Program-made: the position numbers and the translations under genes
Shown here: positions 16,808-27,320 of the stretch, one piece after another
How the letters are laid out: every line of letters begins with the position of its first letter
How positions within the stretch are numbered: position 1 is the stretch's first letter
Notes under the pieces: generated by a model
What the model saw: only the letters and a program-made list of their open reading frames with translations
What the model was told of the DNA's origin: nothing
Databases searched by the model: none
Origin: Cryomorpha sp963741985
GTDB lineage: Bacteria > Bacteroidota > Bacteroidia > Flavobacteriales_D > Cryomorphaceae
Length of the DNA stretch: 64,000 nt
Assembly: GCA_963741985.1 (NCBI GenBank)
Contig: CAVUKD010000001.1
Span: 804,703 to 868,702, forward strand
Reading direction: 5' to 3'

Positions 16808-19036
16808 ATGTCGAATTCTCCCCGCATTATTTACACCAAAACTGACGAAGCACCGGCATTAGCCACAGCTTCTTTTTTGCCCGTCATAAAAGCTTTTGCC
16901 AACACAGCCGGAGTGGCAATTGAAACACGCGACATATCACTGGCAGCGCGAATTTTGTCGGCTTTTAACGATAAGTTGAAACCAGAACAAAAAACCCACG
17001 ATGCCCTGAGGGAGCTTGGAGAAATAGCACACACACCGGAAGCCAATATTGTAAAATTACCGAATATTAGCGCTTCGATTCCACAGTTGAAAGCAGCGAT
17101 TAAGGAATTGCAATTGAAGGGATACGCGCTGCCCGACTACCCCGAAGATCCGGAGAATGACGCCGAAAAAGATGCCAAAAAAAGATACGATAAAATAAAA
17201 GGTAGTGCTGTGAATCCGGTGCTTCGCGAAGGAAACTCAGATCGCCGTGCCCCAAAAGCCGTAAAGGAATACGCGCGCAAACATCCACACTCAATGGGTG
17301 CTTGGTCTAAAGATTCGAAAACCCATGTGTCGAGCATGAGCCATTCGGATTTTTACGGAAGTGAAAAATCGAAAACAATGGAGAAACCCACCACAATTTC
17401 TATTGAGTGGGAAGGTGAAGAAGGAACAAAAGTCACGTTGAAAAAAGGCCTTGAGTTGCTGGAAGGCGAGATAATCGATGCTTCGGTGATGAGCTGTAAT
17501 GCGCTCAACCATTTTTTGCAAGAGCAAAAGGAAGACGCAAAAGAAAAAGGAGTTCTCTTCAGCATCCATCTGAAAGCTACCATGATGAAAGTTTCCGACC
17601 CAATTATTTTTGGTCATGCGGTTACCACTTATTTTAAGGATGTTTATACCAAATTCGCAGCCATTCTCGATGAATTGGGTGTGGACCCGCGCAATGGATT
17701 TGCCGATTTGTTGAACGCCATCAAAGGTCTTCCTGATGCTCAGCGCAAGGAAATAGAAGCCGAGATTGCTCACGCTTATGCCAATGGCCCCGATCTGGCA
17801 ATGGTAAATTCGGATAAAGGAATTACGAATTTGTACGTACCCAGCGATGTAATTATTGATGCTTCAATGCCTGCCATGATCCGTAATTCGGGTCAGATGT
17901 GGAATAAGAAAGGCAAATCGCAAGATACAAAAGCCATTATTCCAGATCGCTGCTATGCGGGAATTTATGATCAGACCATTCAATTTTGTAAAAAGAACGG
18001 CGCGTTTGATCCGCGAACGATGGGCAGCGTTTCGAATGTGGGATTGATGGCTCAAAAAGCGGAAGAATACGGTTCGCATGACAAGACTTTCGAAATAGCT
18101 GGCGACGGTGTAGTAAATGTGAAAGATGTTGATGGAAAAGTGTTGTTGAGCCACGAAGTAGAAGCAGGCGACATTTGGCGTATGTGCCAGACCAAAGACG
18201 AACCCATTCGCGATTGGGTAAAACTTGCCGTAAAACGAGCACGCACAACCGGCACACCGACCATATTTTGGCTCGACCCGAACAGAGCCCACGACCGAGC
18301 GATTATACTGAAAGTAAACGAATACCTTCCCGGACATGACACCGACAAACTGGATATCCGCATCATGTCACCTGAAGAAGCCATGCTCTTTTCGCTTCAG
18401 CGGATGAAAGACGGGAAGGACACAATCTCCGTTTCCGGAAATGTGCTCCGCGACTACCTCACCGACCTCTTCCCAATTCTGGAAGTAGGCACAAGTGCCA
18501 AAATGCTTTCAATTGTTCCGCTTATGAATGGAGGCGGTCTCTTTGAAACTGGTGCCGGCGGGTCCGCTCCAAAGCATGTGCAACAATTTCTGGAAGAAGA
18601 TCACCTTCGCTGGGATTCGTTGGGCGAGTTTTTAGCTCTGGCTGCCTCGCTCGAACATCTTGGAAACTATGCGAACAATAAACGTGCGATTATCCTCGGG
18701 GAAGCACTGGATGAGGCCACCGGAAAATATTTGGAAAATGATAAATCGCCTTCGCGTAAAGTGAATGAACGCGACAACCGCGGAAGTCATTTCTATTTGG
18801 CTATGTATTGGGCGGAAGCATTGGCGGCTCAGGATAAAGATGCCGAAATGAAACGCATTTTCACAAAAGTGAGCGAGACATTCAAATCGTCAGAAGCCAA
18901 AATCAATTCTGAGCTCCTGGCCGTTCAGGGCCATGGTGTTGATATTGGCGGATATTATGAACCACGAGACACTCTCGTGGCTGCGGCTATGCGCCCGAGT
19001 GAAACGCTAAATAAGTGCCTAACTTTTGGTGGTTAA
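16808..19036 (+). CDS. icd: Isocitrate dehydrogenase, NADP-dependent, monomeric type
   Basis: A 742-residue enzyme of the monomeric IDH family, oxidising isocitrate to 2-oxoglutarate with NADP in the TCA cycle. The length and several family blocks match: the N-terminal IYTKTDEAPALATASFLP, the substrate-loop region HPHSMGAWSKDSKTHV, the internal duplicated domain with LKATMMKVSDPIIFGHAV, and C-terminal ETGAGGSAPKHVQQF and RGSHFYLAMYWAEAL. It is not related in fold detail to the homodimeric Icd. Monocistronic with an A-rich leader. Complete. Confidence 0.97.
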   Translation: MSNSPRIIYTKTDEAPALATASFLPVIKAFANTAGVAIETRDISLAARILSAFNDKLKPEQKTHDALRELGEIAHTPEANIVKLPNISASIPQLKAAIKELQLKGYALPDYPEDPENDAEKDAKKRYDKIKGSAVNPVLREGNSDRRAPKAVKEYARKHPHSMGAWSKDSKTHVSSMSHSDFYGSEKSKTMEKPTTISIEWEGEEGTKVTLKKGLELLEGEIIDASVMSCNALNHFLQEQKEDAKEKGVLFSIHLKATMMKVSDPIIFGHAVTTYFKDVYTKFAAILDELGVDPRNGFADLLNAIKGLPDAQRKEIEAEIAHAYANGPDLAMVNSDKGITNLYVPSDVIIDASMPAMIRNSGQMWNKKGKSQDTKAIIPDRCYAGIYDQTIQFCKKNGAFDPRTMGSVSNVGLMAQKAEEYGSHDKTFEIAGDGVVNVKDVDGKVLLSHEVEAGDIWRMCQTKDEPIRDWVKLAVKRARTTGTPTIFWLDPNRAHDRAIILKVNEYLPGHDTDKLDIRIMSPEEAMLFSLQRMKDGKDTISVSGNVLRDYLTDLFPILEVGTSAKMLSIVPLMNGGGLFETGAGGSAPKHVQQFLEEDHLRWDSLGEFLALAASLEHLGNYANNKRAIILGEALDEATGKYLENDKSPSRKVNERDNRGSHFYLAMYWAEALAAQDKDAEMKRIFTKVSETFKSSEAKINSELLAVQGHGVDIGGYYEPRDTLVAAAMRPSETLNKCLTFGG

Positions 19037-19185
19037 TTTTTGGGTGTCCCTTTAACGTATTTGTTTCTGTCTTTCATTAAGCACTAGTTAAGCGGATATT
19101 TTGGGCAACTAAACGAATTCTTAACACGCAGCGTGAGTGGAGTGAATAAAGTCGAGGGTGCTAAGTTTTTCCATTGGGAAGTACC

Positions 19186-19465
19186 TTAGGTATCCCGTGA
19201 GCCCGTGCTTTGCACCTCCTGAATAGATACTGTATCGCGTCCGCTGTCCAGATTCTTGAAAAAACGGAGTTCATTGATATTTGCCAATGCTTTGCACGCG
19301 TATTTAATTTTCAATTTAGAACCTTTAAACGCAGCTTCCGATCGTACGTAATTGGTCTCCATGATTTTGATAATCATACACGTAAAGGGGCGATTCAAAT
19401 TCCTTAACAAGATCTAAGGCAGTGCAACTTCCTCCGACGGTGAATGCTTCTTTTTCTACGGGCAT
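19186..19465 (-). pseudogene. lysA: Remnant of the 5' end of lysA (diaminopimelate decarboxylase), frameshifted
   Basis: Two minus-strand frames join to give a LysA N-terminus. From 19465 MPVEKEAFTVGG, then ALDLVKEFESPLYVYD (to about 19380); then one base shift later KIMETNYVRSEAAFKG, KIKYACKALANINELRF and DTVSIQEVQ (to about 19205). These match the family order: start, LYVYD, the PLP-lysine block KYACKA and the DTVSIQE block. After IQEVQ the similarity stops, so only about 80 of about 400 codons remain, with a frameshift in the middle. The flanks 19037-19185 and 19466-19843 hold no gene that I can see. A working lysA must lie elsewhere if the organism makes lysine. Confidence 0.82.
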
Positions 19466-19843
19466 AATTTGAAATCCAGTGGTGAAAAGAAGGACTCTGC
19501 CTTCAATTATTCTGGAAACACCGCGATCTAATTCTGATAGGATAATCAATCATTTACAATCTCCCTTTCTTCTTCATTGATGATTACTCTCATTATGCAC
19601 CCGATTTGAAGGGTCTATAACCCACCTTTTTTCGAAAGAAAATCAGCATTCAAAAAAATAGTTTTTAACAATTTTATTTTTCATTATGGCTTTGGTGTGT
19701 AATAAAAAGCTCTTAATCTAATGTCAATCAGTCCTCGTCGAAAACGAGAATATATTCATACTCATTTCATATTAACATAAATTGGTACGGATGCGAAAGA
19801 TGGTATATTGCACTAACTTTTTTTCACCAATCTTAAACCTGTT

Positions 19844-22800
19844 ATGAAATTAACTAATCTGACCCGCCGGATTCTTCCGGCCCTTTTAGGGCTTATCTTG
19901 TGTTCAAGTATCAATGCCCAAGACAATCTAATTTTTGAAGACTTTGAAGACGCGAGTGTTAATTACACTACGAATCCTGCAGAATTTTCGGATGGAACCA
20001 GTGACTTCTTTACACGAACCGATGGAAGTAATATTTCCGGTTCATACGGGGTAACCGGCTTTCAGGGCTCCTCGTATTTCGCGGCTCAGGATGTGGATGG
20101 AGATCAAGCTGTCATTCCTGTTCAGATGGTATTAACAGGAGATATTTCTAATCATACCGATCTTAACTTTTCAGTCCTTCTCGCGGAAGATGATGATGGT
20201 TCAAATCAGGATTGGGACAATCCAGACTATGTAACAATTGAATATTCCATTGACGGAGGCCAATATTTATCTCTAATTTGTGTTCACAATGATGGATCAG
20301 GAATCAATATGCCTCCTTACATAGATTCTGATTGTGACGGTATCGGCGAAGGTGCTGAAATTACAAGTCTATTTACTAGTTACGGAGCTTCGATAGCTGA
20401 AACCGGAAATTCTATCACGATTCGAATTACGATAAATTTGGACTCTGGCGACGAAGACATCGCCTTCGACAATATACTCCTATCTGGCATCCTTGCCTCG
20501 GATCCCGGAGATAATGAAGACCCGGTCGCAAGCTGTGCTCCTTTAGGAAGTGTGACTGCTGAAATTGATCAAAATGGAATAGCCACTGTAAATGCAGAAA
20601 GCTTAGACGGGGGTTCCACTGACAATTTCGGCATCGCTTCATTTGATGCGAGTCCTGCTTCATTCACCTGTGTCGAGATTGGCGCCCAGCCGGTAATGCT
20701 TACAGTAACCGATACGAATGGAAATACGGCAACGTGCACGACCGATATTCAGGTAGTCGATCTCTTAGGCCCTGTCCTTTCGGTAAATGAAGAGATAACC
20801 GTAACCCTCGATGCCAGCGGCAATGTGATGCTCGATCCAAACACGATCAATAACGGCACAACCGACAATTGCGGGGTGCTCTCAACGAATGTCGGTCCCA
20901 ACTCATTGAATTGCAGCGATGCATTCGATCCAAACCCCCTCACCACCGACTTGATAATTAGCGAATATGTTGAAGGTTCAAGTTATAACAAATACTTAGA
21001 AATATACAACGGTACTGGTCATGCGGTGGATATGGCGGATTATGAACTTCAATTGTTTTCAAATGGTGCATTTGAAGCAACCATTAGTGAAGGCCTTGCA
21101 ATAGCTGGTATATTGAATAATGGCGAAACTGTCGTATTTGGCAATTCACAGGCCGAAATTTATTCGGGTTCATATTACAATAGCGCAATCGCTGGTTTCA
21201 ACGGAAATGATTTATTGGTACTTTTTACTTCGGTAAACACCGAATCTTTAAAACTTATTGATCTTTTCGGTGACTTGTCCGACCCTCAGCCCACTGCTTG
21301 GACAAATGGAGCTAAAAGTACTGCAGATCATACCTTGCGCCGCAAAAGAACCATTTTACACGGGAGTGTCTCCGCAATGAATTCGAACTTCCTTAATGAA
21401 TGGGAGCAATTTGATCAAGATGATGTGAGCGACCTCGGAATGCACTATGTTGAAGATACCCCTGCAGAAGTTAGTTTTAGCGCTACCGACAACAACGGAA
21501 ATGTCAGCACCGAAACTATTTCAGTAAAAGTAATGGACAATATAGCACCGCAATTCCTTGACCAAATTGATGATATCGTTCTATCCTCAGAGTTTGGTCA
21601 ATGTACCCAAGCAGTATATTATGATTACCCCGATGTAGAAGACAATTGCAGCGGGGAGATAAAAATTTCCAGCAATCATCCATCCGGTTCTACATTTTTT
21701 AGCGGCGAAACGTTGGTAACTGTCACAGCTACCGATCCGAGTGGAAATACAGACCAAGTTCAATTTACGGTAACCATTTTAGTCGATCCATTGACCGCCG
21801 AAGTTTCATCCTATCGAGATTACGTTTGTCCCTACCAGGAAGGAGCAGATGGGACCCCAGGTCAGTCTATATATTCCACAATACAAGGTGGTTGTCGCCC
21901 TTACACCTACGTCTGGAATGGTGAGGAAGGAACCTCCTCACTCGAGGCGTTAACCGGCGGCACCTTCAATCTGGTTGTTACAGATGCGAATGGCGAAACG
22001 GCTTCTGCGACGATAACACTCGCCGATATTCCATTAACTAATTTTGACGTAACGCAAATTAATCCGAGCTGCACTGATGGTGCTAACGGAAGCTTGGTAG
22101 TAACCAATCGCACCGGTGGATCAGGCGGTCCCTATATTACGGCCTGGTATTTAGAAGAACTCGGCCCAGATGGAGATTTTATATATGATATATTTGATGT
22201 TGACTCCATAGGTGGACTCCAGCCGGGTTTAGTCAGAGCGTATGTAATGGATTCTCTTTTTTGTCCAACATTTCAGGATATTTACTTAATCAATGAAGAT
22301 TTAACCCCTCCAACACCTATTTGCGGAAGCACTACCCTCACCCTCAATGCTAGCGGAACGGCTATTCTTGACCCTTCGGATCTCGACGCTGGCAGCACCG
22401 ACGATTGCGGAAATTTGAGTTTCTCAGCATCACAAGAGATCTTTGATTGTACTAATCTGGGCGATAATGAAATAACCCTTTTTGTGGCTGATGACTCCTT
22501 GAATACTTCTACTTGTCTGGCCAATGTTACGGTAATTGATAATCTCCCACCCGAACTCGTCGTGCACAATACGCTAAATTTTAGCCTCGATAATTCAGGA
22601 CAGGTGGTGATCGACGCCAATCTATTTGACATTGGATCGACTGATAATTGTGGAATTACTGAATTTACAGTTGATCCGTCAACGCTTTCCTGCGCTGACA
22701 TTGGCGAAGGACCGGGACTTACGAACGATCTTCTTATTAGTGAGTATGTGGAAGGCTCGAGCAACAACAAATACATTGAGATTTATAATGGAACCGGCGC

Positions 22801-25800
22801 GTCGGTAGATTTGTCAAATTATGTTCTCAGATTATACACGAACGGGTCATCAAACCCCACTTCAGCCAGTCTTAGCCCTGCCGGGATGCTTGCCGATGGT
22901 GCAACAGCCGTATTTAAAAATTCATCCGCAAATATTTACTCCGGAACAAGTTTTAACAACGGTGCGGTAAACTTTAATGGCAATGACGCGATGGCTTTGT
23001 TCAATTCGGTTACCGGTCAAAATGTAGATATTTTTGGCGTGATGGGTGTGGATCCGGGTTCGTACTGGTCTGGAAATGGAATAAACACACAGAACCATAC
23101 GCTACGTCGTATTTCTACGGTAACTTCCGGAAATACCAACCCAACGAATGCGAACTTCCTCGATGAATATGAGCAATATGCTCAAGATGATGTAAGTGGA
23201 CTCGGCGCTCACAGCCTCGGTGGTGGAGGAGGAACCGAAATCACTTTCACGGCAACCGATGCTAGCGGAAATTCCACAAGCACCACCGTTACAGCAACAG
23301 TTATTGATAATACTCCTCCGGTATTCACCGATTTCCCTGTAGATCTTACCACAGAATCAAATTCTGCAACTTGCTCTGCTCTCGTAAATTGGGCTGAACC
23401 CACCGCAAGCGACAATTGTGAAGCTACACTGTCGAGCGATCATGCTTCAGGAGAAGCTTTCACCACGGGTGAAACCACCGTAACGTATACCGCTACCGAT
23501 CCTTTTGGAAATTCTGTTTCTCAGTCATTCACCATTACCGTAACCTCTCCCACCTTAATGTCGGAAGTGGCCATAGACGATGTGGTGCATTGCAACGGTG
23601 GTACTGCCGAAGTTCACGCCGAAGCAACCGGCGGTTGTCAACCCTATACATTCAGCTGGGATGGTGTAGCTGGCAGTGCAACGCAAACCGTATCAGCAGG
23701 CAATCACACGCTTCTTCTCACCGATGTAAATGGAAATGTGGTTACCAAAGACTTTTCAATAGATGAACCCTCTGCTCTAGCGATGACGCTTGATGCGACC
23801 AACCCGACTTGCGCTTCGATTGCGGATGGTGCAATCACTGCTGCGGTAAGCGGGGGTACTCCCTCCTATTCTATAATTTGGAGCGGAGATGCCATTGGAG
23901 TCAGCAATCCACTTTCGAATATCGGAAACGGAACCTACACAGCTACTGTCACCGATCTTGAAGGATGCATGCTCAGCGAAACTGCAGTGCTAAATGGTAT
24001 AGATACCATACCACCTACACTCCTTGTTGGAAATAGTTTTCTAGACCTTCTTCCAAATGGTATGACATCAGTATTGATGCCTGCGTATATTGACAATGGA
24101 AGCTATGACAATTGCGGAGATGTAACCATTTCGCTTTCGAGAAACCAATGGGATTGCTCTGAGCTTGGTGAAAACGAATTGATCGTAACAGGTACCGACG
24201 AAGCCGGAAATACCACCACGCGTGTGGTATACGTGTACGTATTGGATAATAGTAACCCCGCATTATCGGCCCAAAATATTGACCTACCGCTCGACGCTTC
24301 AGGCACTGCCCACTTGGATTTAGAAGATCTCAGCGTCGCAGCCAGTGACAATTGCGGAATAGCCTCGTTGGAAATCACCGGCGGACAGGTAGATTACAGC
24401 TGCGAAGACCTCGGGCAGACTTTTGCGGTAACGCTCACTGCCATCGATCCTTTTGGCAATATGACAAATGCAACTGCAGAAGTTACCATTGTAGATAATA
24501 TAGCACCGATATTCACTTCTTTTCCTGAAGATATCATCGCTACATCCGATCCTGCGACTTGTTCTGCGATCGTGACCTGGACAGATCCAGAGGCGCTTGA
24601 GAATTGTCTGGTTTACATCCTTTACAGCCACCATTCCGGCGACGCATTTCCGGTTGGTGTAACTACTGTAACCGCTACCGCCGCTGACCTGTCTGGAAAT
24701 ACGATATCACAATCATTTACGGTAACGGTAACAGCCGAAGATCTTCTGGTAAGCATTTCGCAAGACCAGGATATTCTTTGCCACGGAGGCACGACCAATC
24801 TATCGACTATAGTTTCAGGTGGTTGCCAGCCTTACGATTACAATTGGGATGGACAAGCCGGGGGTGCAAGCCTTTCGGCAAATGCCGGATTGCATACACT
24901 TGTTGTAACCGATGCCAGTGGTGCTTCCGCTTCCGCGGATATTACGCTGGCAGAGCCTTCGGATCTTGCGGTATCACATAGTTCTACCCAACCGAGCTGC
25001 AGTGCCGGTACAGATGGAGAAGTTTCTGTAGCCATATCAGGTGGCACTGCTCCTTACTATATTGCCTGGAGCGGCGATGCAGCCGGTACAGGAAATACCC
25101 TTTCGAACCTTGGAAACGGCACATATACCGCCACCATTACAGACAATAATGGTTGCTCGGTGAGCGAATTTATTACCCTCGATGGTACAGACGTTACTCC
25201 ACCCACGGCCATTTGCGGAAACGCTACGCTGTACCTCAATGCACAAGGACAGGCAACACTTGATCCATCAGTTTTAGATGGTGGAAGTTCGGACAACTGT
25301 GGAAACATAAGTCTTTCGGTTTCTCAAGCTGCTTTCGATTGTTCGGATTTGGGCAGTAATCAAATAACCCTCACCGTGACCGATGGCACTGGAATGACCA
25401 ACGCATGCACCTCCACGGTAACCGTAGTGGATAATCTCGCACCGGTTGTTACTACCCAAGACATCGATATTTCGCTCGATCCTACCGGATATGCGCTTGT
25501 TGGCATATCAGAAATTAACGACGCTACCAGCGACAATTGCGGACTTGCCTCCTTGGAAATCACATCAGGCCAAACGCAATATGGATGCGAAGACGTGGGA
25601 CAGACGTTTGAGGTAACGCTCACGGCCTTCGACTTTAGTGGAAACGAAAGTAGCTCGGTATCCCAAGTTACGGTAGTGCCGGGCGACGACACAGATGGTG
25701 ATGGCGTAAGCGATGCATGCGATATTTGCGAAGGCGACGACAGCCTGGGCGATGCCGATGGCGATGGAATATGCGATGAACTCCAGCAGTTTTGTCCGGG

Positions 25801-27190
25801 CGGAGAAGCAATTGCCGATCCTACTTTGACATGCAATATTGAAACGAATGTTTCAGGCACTTTTAATGCCAATCAAAACCAAATATATTGCATCAGCGGT
25901 CCATTCGTTAACCAAAATATAAAACTTACCAATGGAAGTACGGTGCGCCTTTCCGGAAACGGGATATTGCGTTTGTCTATTGGAACCAATTGTGCAGTAG
26001 AGATTATGAGCGGTTCGAATATTACGTTCAACTCCATATCTATGGGATGGAACGCAAGAGGATTGGTGGTGCATCCGGGCGCTGAGATGAGCATCAACGG
26101 TTTTGCGCCAGGCGAGCCGGTTGTAAATTGCGGAACGATAAATTGCTCATTGATCAACATGGGCTGGCAGAGTTCGTTTCTCAACAACGGAACTGTTAAC
26201 ACCACGGATATCAATTTTACCTACCAAAGTGGATTCATCAATAATGGAACATTGAATTGTGACAACTTCAGCGCCGGATACGGATCATCCTTTACCAACA
26301 ATGGAGCTCTCAACTCTACGGGCGTTAATGAAAACAACCAGCTTGATGGAACCCTTGTAAATTACGGAACCGTTGAAATAGCCGGAAAACTCACCCAGTC
26401 GTACAACGGGCATATTGACAACTACTGTACGATCCTAATCGGGAAAGACTTTAATGTGGGCAAAGACGTGAAAAACTATGCTTTGGTGTCGGTTGGTGGA
26501 AATAGCAAACTCGCTTACAACGCGCGTGTTTTTCTTTACAATGGCGCGATGTATCAGACCTATTCTACCCAAATAAGTGGTAGATATATCGGAAATGGCA
26601 GTCCGTCGCTTGTAAAAGTACAGGCCATTACCACCGCTGATTGGAACGCCAAAGTTCAGGGAAGCATTTATTTCTGCGATGCTAACGGCATAGAATCGAT
26701 TTCAAATCCGAATGGACTCACCATTAACGGCGCTTTGAAATCATGCGAACTCAACATCCCAATTTCCGATTGCAACCCTATCGGAAATGTTGTGCTTCCA
26801 TCGGCTCTTGTGCTCAATGGTGACGGTAGTCAGGATGGCAACGATGCTTTGCAAACCGATGGAAATATGTCTACTGATGGAAATGTGTCTACTACAGGAT
26901 TTGAAAATTCTGCAGGTACTCAAGGTAAAAGGGATGCGATAACCCTATTCCCCAATCCTACAGAGGGCAAAGCACGGATTACGTTTACTCCACAATTTGA
27001 TAGCGGAGTTACGATCAGCGTTTATAACGTAAGCGGCCAGAAGTTGCAGGAATTCAAACCCAGCAACCAGATTGCGGGGCAGCCTTATGAGGCGCTACTT
27101 GATCTGTCGAAATATGACAATGGCGTTTATTTTATTCAGGTAATCGATCAGGCACAGACTGAGACAAAGAAGCTGGTATTGGCGAAATAG
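19844..27190 (+). CDS. Giant T9SS-secreted adhesin with HYR, lamin-tail and SprB-type repeats
   Basis: A 2448-residue secreted surface protein. Order: signal peptide (ending SSINAQ); N-terminal glycan/cadherin-like beta domain (about 30-215); first Cys-rich repeat block; lamin-tail domain 1 (about 365-530, ISEYVEGSS, KYLEIYNGTG); HYR domain (about 565-650); SprB-like repeat; lamin-tail domain 2 (about 957-1110, a close copy of the first); two more HYR domains (about 1155 and 1550) alternating with SprB-type GGCQPY repeats; a thrombospondin type-3 calcium-binding run with DxDGDG (about 1948-1982); a beta-helix-like Asn/Gly-rich region (about 1990-2330); and a type A T9SS sorting domain (TLFPNPTEGKARI to LVLAK). 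It probably serves in adhesion or gliding. Intact throughout 7.3 kb. Confidence 0.9.
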   Translation: MKLTNLTRRILPALLGLILCSSINAQDNLIFEDFEDASVNYTTNPAEFSDGTSDFFTRTDGSNISGSYGVTGFQGSSYFAAQDVDGDQAVIPVQMVLTGDISNHTDLNFSVLLAEDDDGSNQDWDNPDYVTIEYSIDGGQYLSLICVHNDGSGINMPPYIDSDCDGIGEGAEITSLFTSYGASIAETGNSITIRITINLDSGDEDIAFDNILLSGILASDPGDNEDPVASCAPLGSVTAEIDQNGIATVNAESLDGGSTDNFGIASFDASPASFTCVEIGAQPVMLTVTDTNGNTATCTTDIQVVDLLGPVLSVNEEITVTLDASGNVMLDPNTINNGTTDNCGVLSTNVGPNSLNCSDAFDPNPLTTDLIISEYVEGSSYNKYLEIYNGTGHAVDMADYELQLFSNGAFEATISEGLAIAGILNNGETVVFGNSQAEIYSGSYYNSAIAGFNGNDLLVLFTSVNTESLKLIDLFGDLSDPQPTAWTNGAKSTADHTLRRKRTILHGSVSAMNSNFLNEWEQFDQDDVSDLGMHYVEDTPAEVSFSATDNNGNVSTETISVKVMDNIAPQFLDQIDDIVLSSEFGQCTQAVYYDYPDVEDNCSGEIKISSNHPSGSTFFSGETLVTVTATDPSGNTDQVQFTVTILVDPLTAEVSSYRDYVCPYQEGADGTPGQSIYSTIQGGCRPYTYVWNGEEGTSSLEALTGGTFNLVVTDANGETASATITLADIPLTNFDVTQINPSCTDGANGSLVVTNRTGGSGGPYITAWYLEELGPDGDFIYDIFDVDSIGGLQPGLVRAYVMDSLFCPTFQDIYLINEDLTPPTPICGSTTLTLNASGTAILDPSDLDAGSTDDCGNLSFSASQEIFDCTNLGDNEITLFVADDSLNTSTCLANVTVIDNLPPELVVHNTLNFSLDNSGQVVIDANLFDIGSTDNCGITEFTVDPSTLSCADIGEGPGLTNDLLISEYVEGSSNNKYIEIYNGTGASVDLSNYVLRLYTNGSSNPTSASLSPAGMLADGATAVFKNSSANIYSGTSFNNGAVNFNGNDAMALFNSVTGQNVDIFGVMGVDPGSYWSGNGINTQNHTLRRISTVTSGNTNPTNANFLDEYEQYAQDDVSGLGAHSLGGGGGTEITFTATDASGNSTSTTVTATVIDNTPPVFTDFPVDLTTESNSATCSALVNWAEPTASDNCEATLSSDHASGEAFTTGETTVTYTATDPFGNSVSQSFTITVTSPTLMSEVAIDDVVHCNGGTAEVHAEATGGCQPYTFSWDGVAGSATQTVSAGNHTLLLTDVNGNVVTKDFSIDEPSALAMTLDATNPTCASIADGAITAAVSGGTPSYSIIWSGDAIGVSNPLSNIGNGTYTATVTDLEGCMLSETAVLNGIDTIPPTLLVGNSFLDLLPNGMTSVLMPAYIDNGSYDNCGDVTISLSRNQWDCSELGENELIVTGTDEAGNTTTRVVYVYVLDNSNPALSAQNIDLPLDASGTAHLDLEDLSVAASDNCGIASLEITGGQVDYSCEDLGQTFAVTLTAIDPFGNMTNATAEVTIVDNIAPIFTSFPEDIIATSDPATCSAIVTWTDPEALENCLVYILYSHHSGDAFPVGVTTVTATAADLSGNTISQSFTVTVTAEDLLVSISQDQDILCHGGTTNLSTIVSGGCQPYDYNWDGQAGGASLSANAGLHTLVVTDASGASASADITLAEPSDLAVSHSSTQPSCSAGTDGEVSVAISGGTAPYYIAWSGDAAGTGNTLSNLGNGTYTATITDNNGCSVSEFITLDGTDVTPPTAICGNATLYLNAQGQATLDPSVLDGGSSDNCGNISLSVSQAAFDCSDLGSNQITLTVTDGTGMTNACTSTVTVVDNLAPVVTTQDIDISLDPTGYALVGISEINDATSDNCGLASLEITSGQTQYGCEDVGQTFEVTLTAFDFSGNESSSVSQVTVVPGDDTDGDGVSDACDICEGDDSLGDADGDGICDELQQFCPGGEAIADPTLTCNIETNVSGTFNANQNQIYCISGPFVNQNIKLTNGSTVRLSGNGILRLSIGTNCAVEIMSGSNITFNSISMGWNARGLVVHPGAEMSINGFAPGEPVVNCGTINCSLINMGWQSSFLNNGTVNTTDINFTYQSGFINNGTLNCDNFSAGYGSSFTNNGALNSTGVNENNQLDGTLVNYGTVEIAGKLTQSYNGHIDNYCTILIGKDFNVGKDVKNYALVSVGGNSKLAYNARVFLYNGAMYQTYSTQISGRYIGNGSPSLVKVQAITTADWNAKVQGSIYFCDANGIESISNPNGLTINGALKSCELNIPISDCNPIGNVVLPSALVLNGDGSQDGNDALQTDGNMSTDGNVSTTGFENSAGTQGKRDAITLFPNPTEGKARITFTPQFDSGVTISVYNVSGQKLQEFKPSNQIAGQPYEALLDLSKYDNGVYFIQVIDQAQTETKKLVLAK

Positions 27191-27209
27191 TCTCGGGCAG
27201 TGAAAGTCG

Positions 27210-27229
27210 CACTGACGTTTCAGTCAGTG
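27210..27229. repeat. Perfect inverted repeat after the giant adhesin
   Basis: CACTGAC (27210-27216) and GTCAGTG (27223-27229) with a six-base loop, 20 bases past the stop. No T tract follows; it may stabilise the 3' end of the mRNA ahead of the terminator at 27290. Confidence 0.45.
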
Positions 27230-27289
27230 GCTTCGCCGAATCTCGAGAGGGTTTACGGCTAGTTTTAAATATTTGATTGTTTGAAAGAG

Positions 27290-27320
27290 CACCTTGCAGA
27301 AATGTGAGGTGTTTTTTTTT
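27290..27320 (+). terminator. Rho-independent terminator of the adhesin gene
   Basis: A nine-pair stem CACCTTGCA / TGTGAGGTG (two G-T pairs) closed by a GAAA tetraloop, 27290-27311, followed directly by nine Ts (27312-27320). It lies 100 bases after the stop of the adhesin gene. Confidence 0.8.

Noticed and set aside
17291..17773. 160-codon minus-strand frame inside isocitrate dehydrogenase
   Set aside because: Shadow of a strongly conserved gene; no recognisable domain.
17864..18337. 157-codon minus-strand frame inside isocitrate dehydrogenase
   Set aside because: Same as above; overlapping frames there differ and none resembles a protein family.
19130..19160. GAGTGGAGTGAATAAAGTCGAGG word as a mobile element end
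   Set aside because: No inverted partner or transposase; only a single copy visible in the window.
22282..22776. Minus-strand frames inside the giant adhesin
   Set aside because: Repeat-rich gene produces long antisense frames by codon bias.
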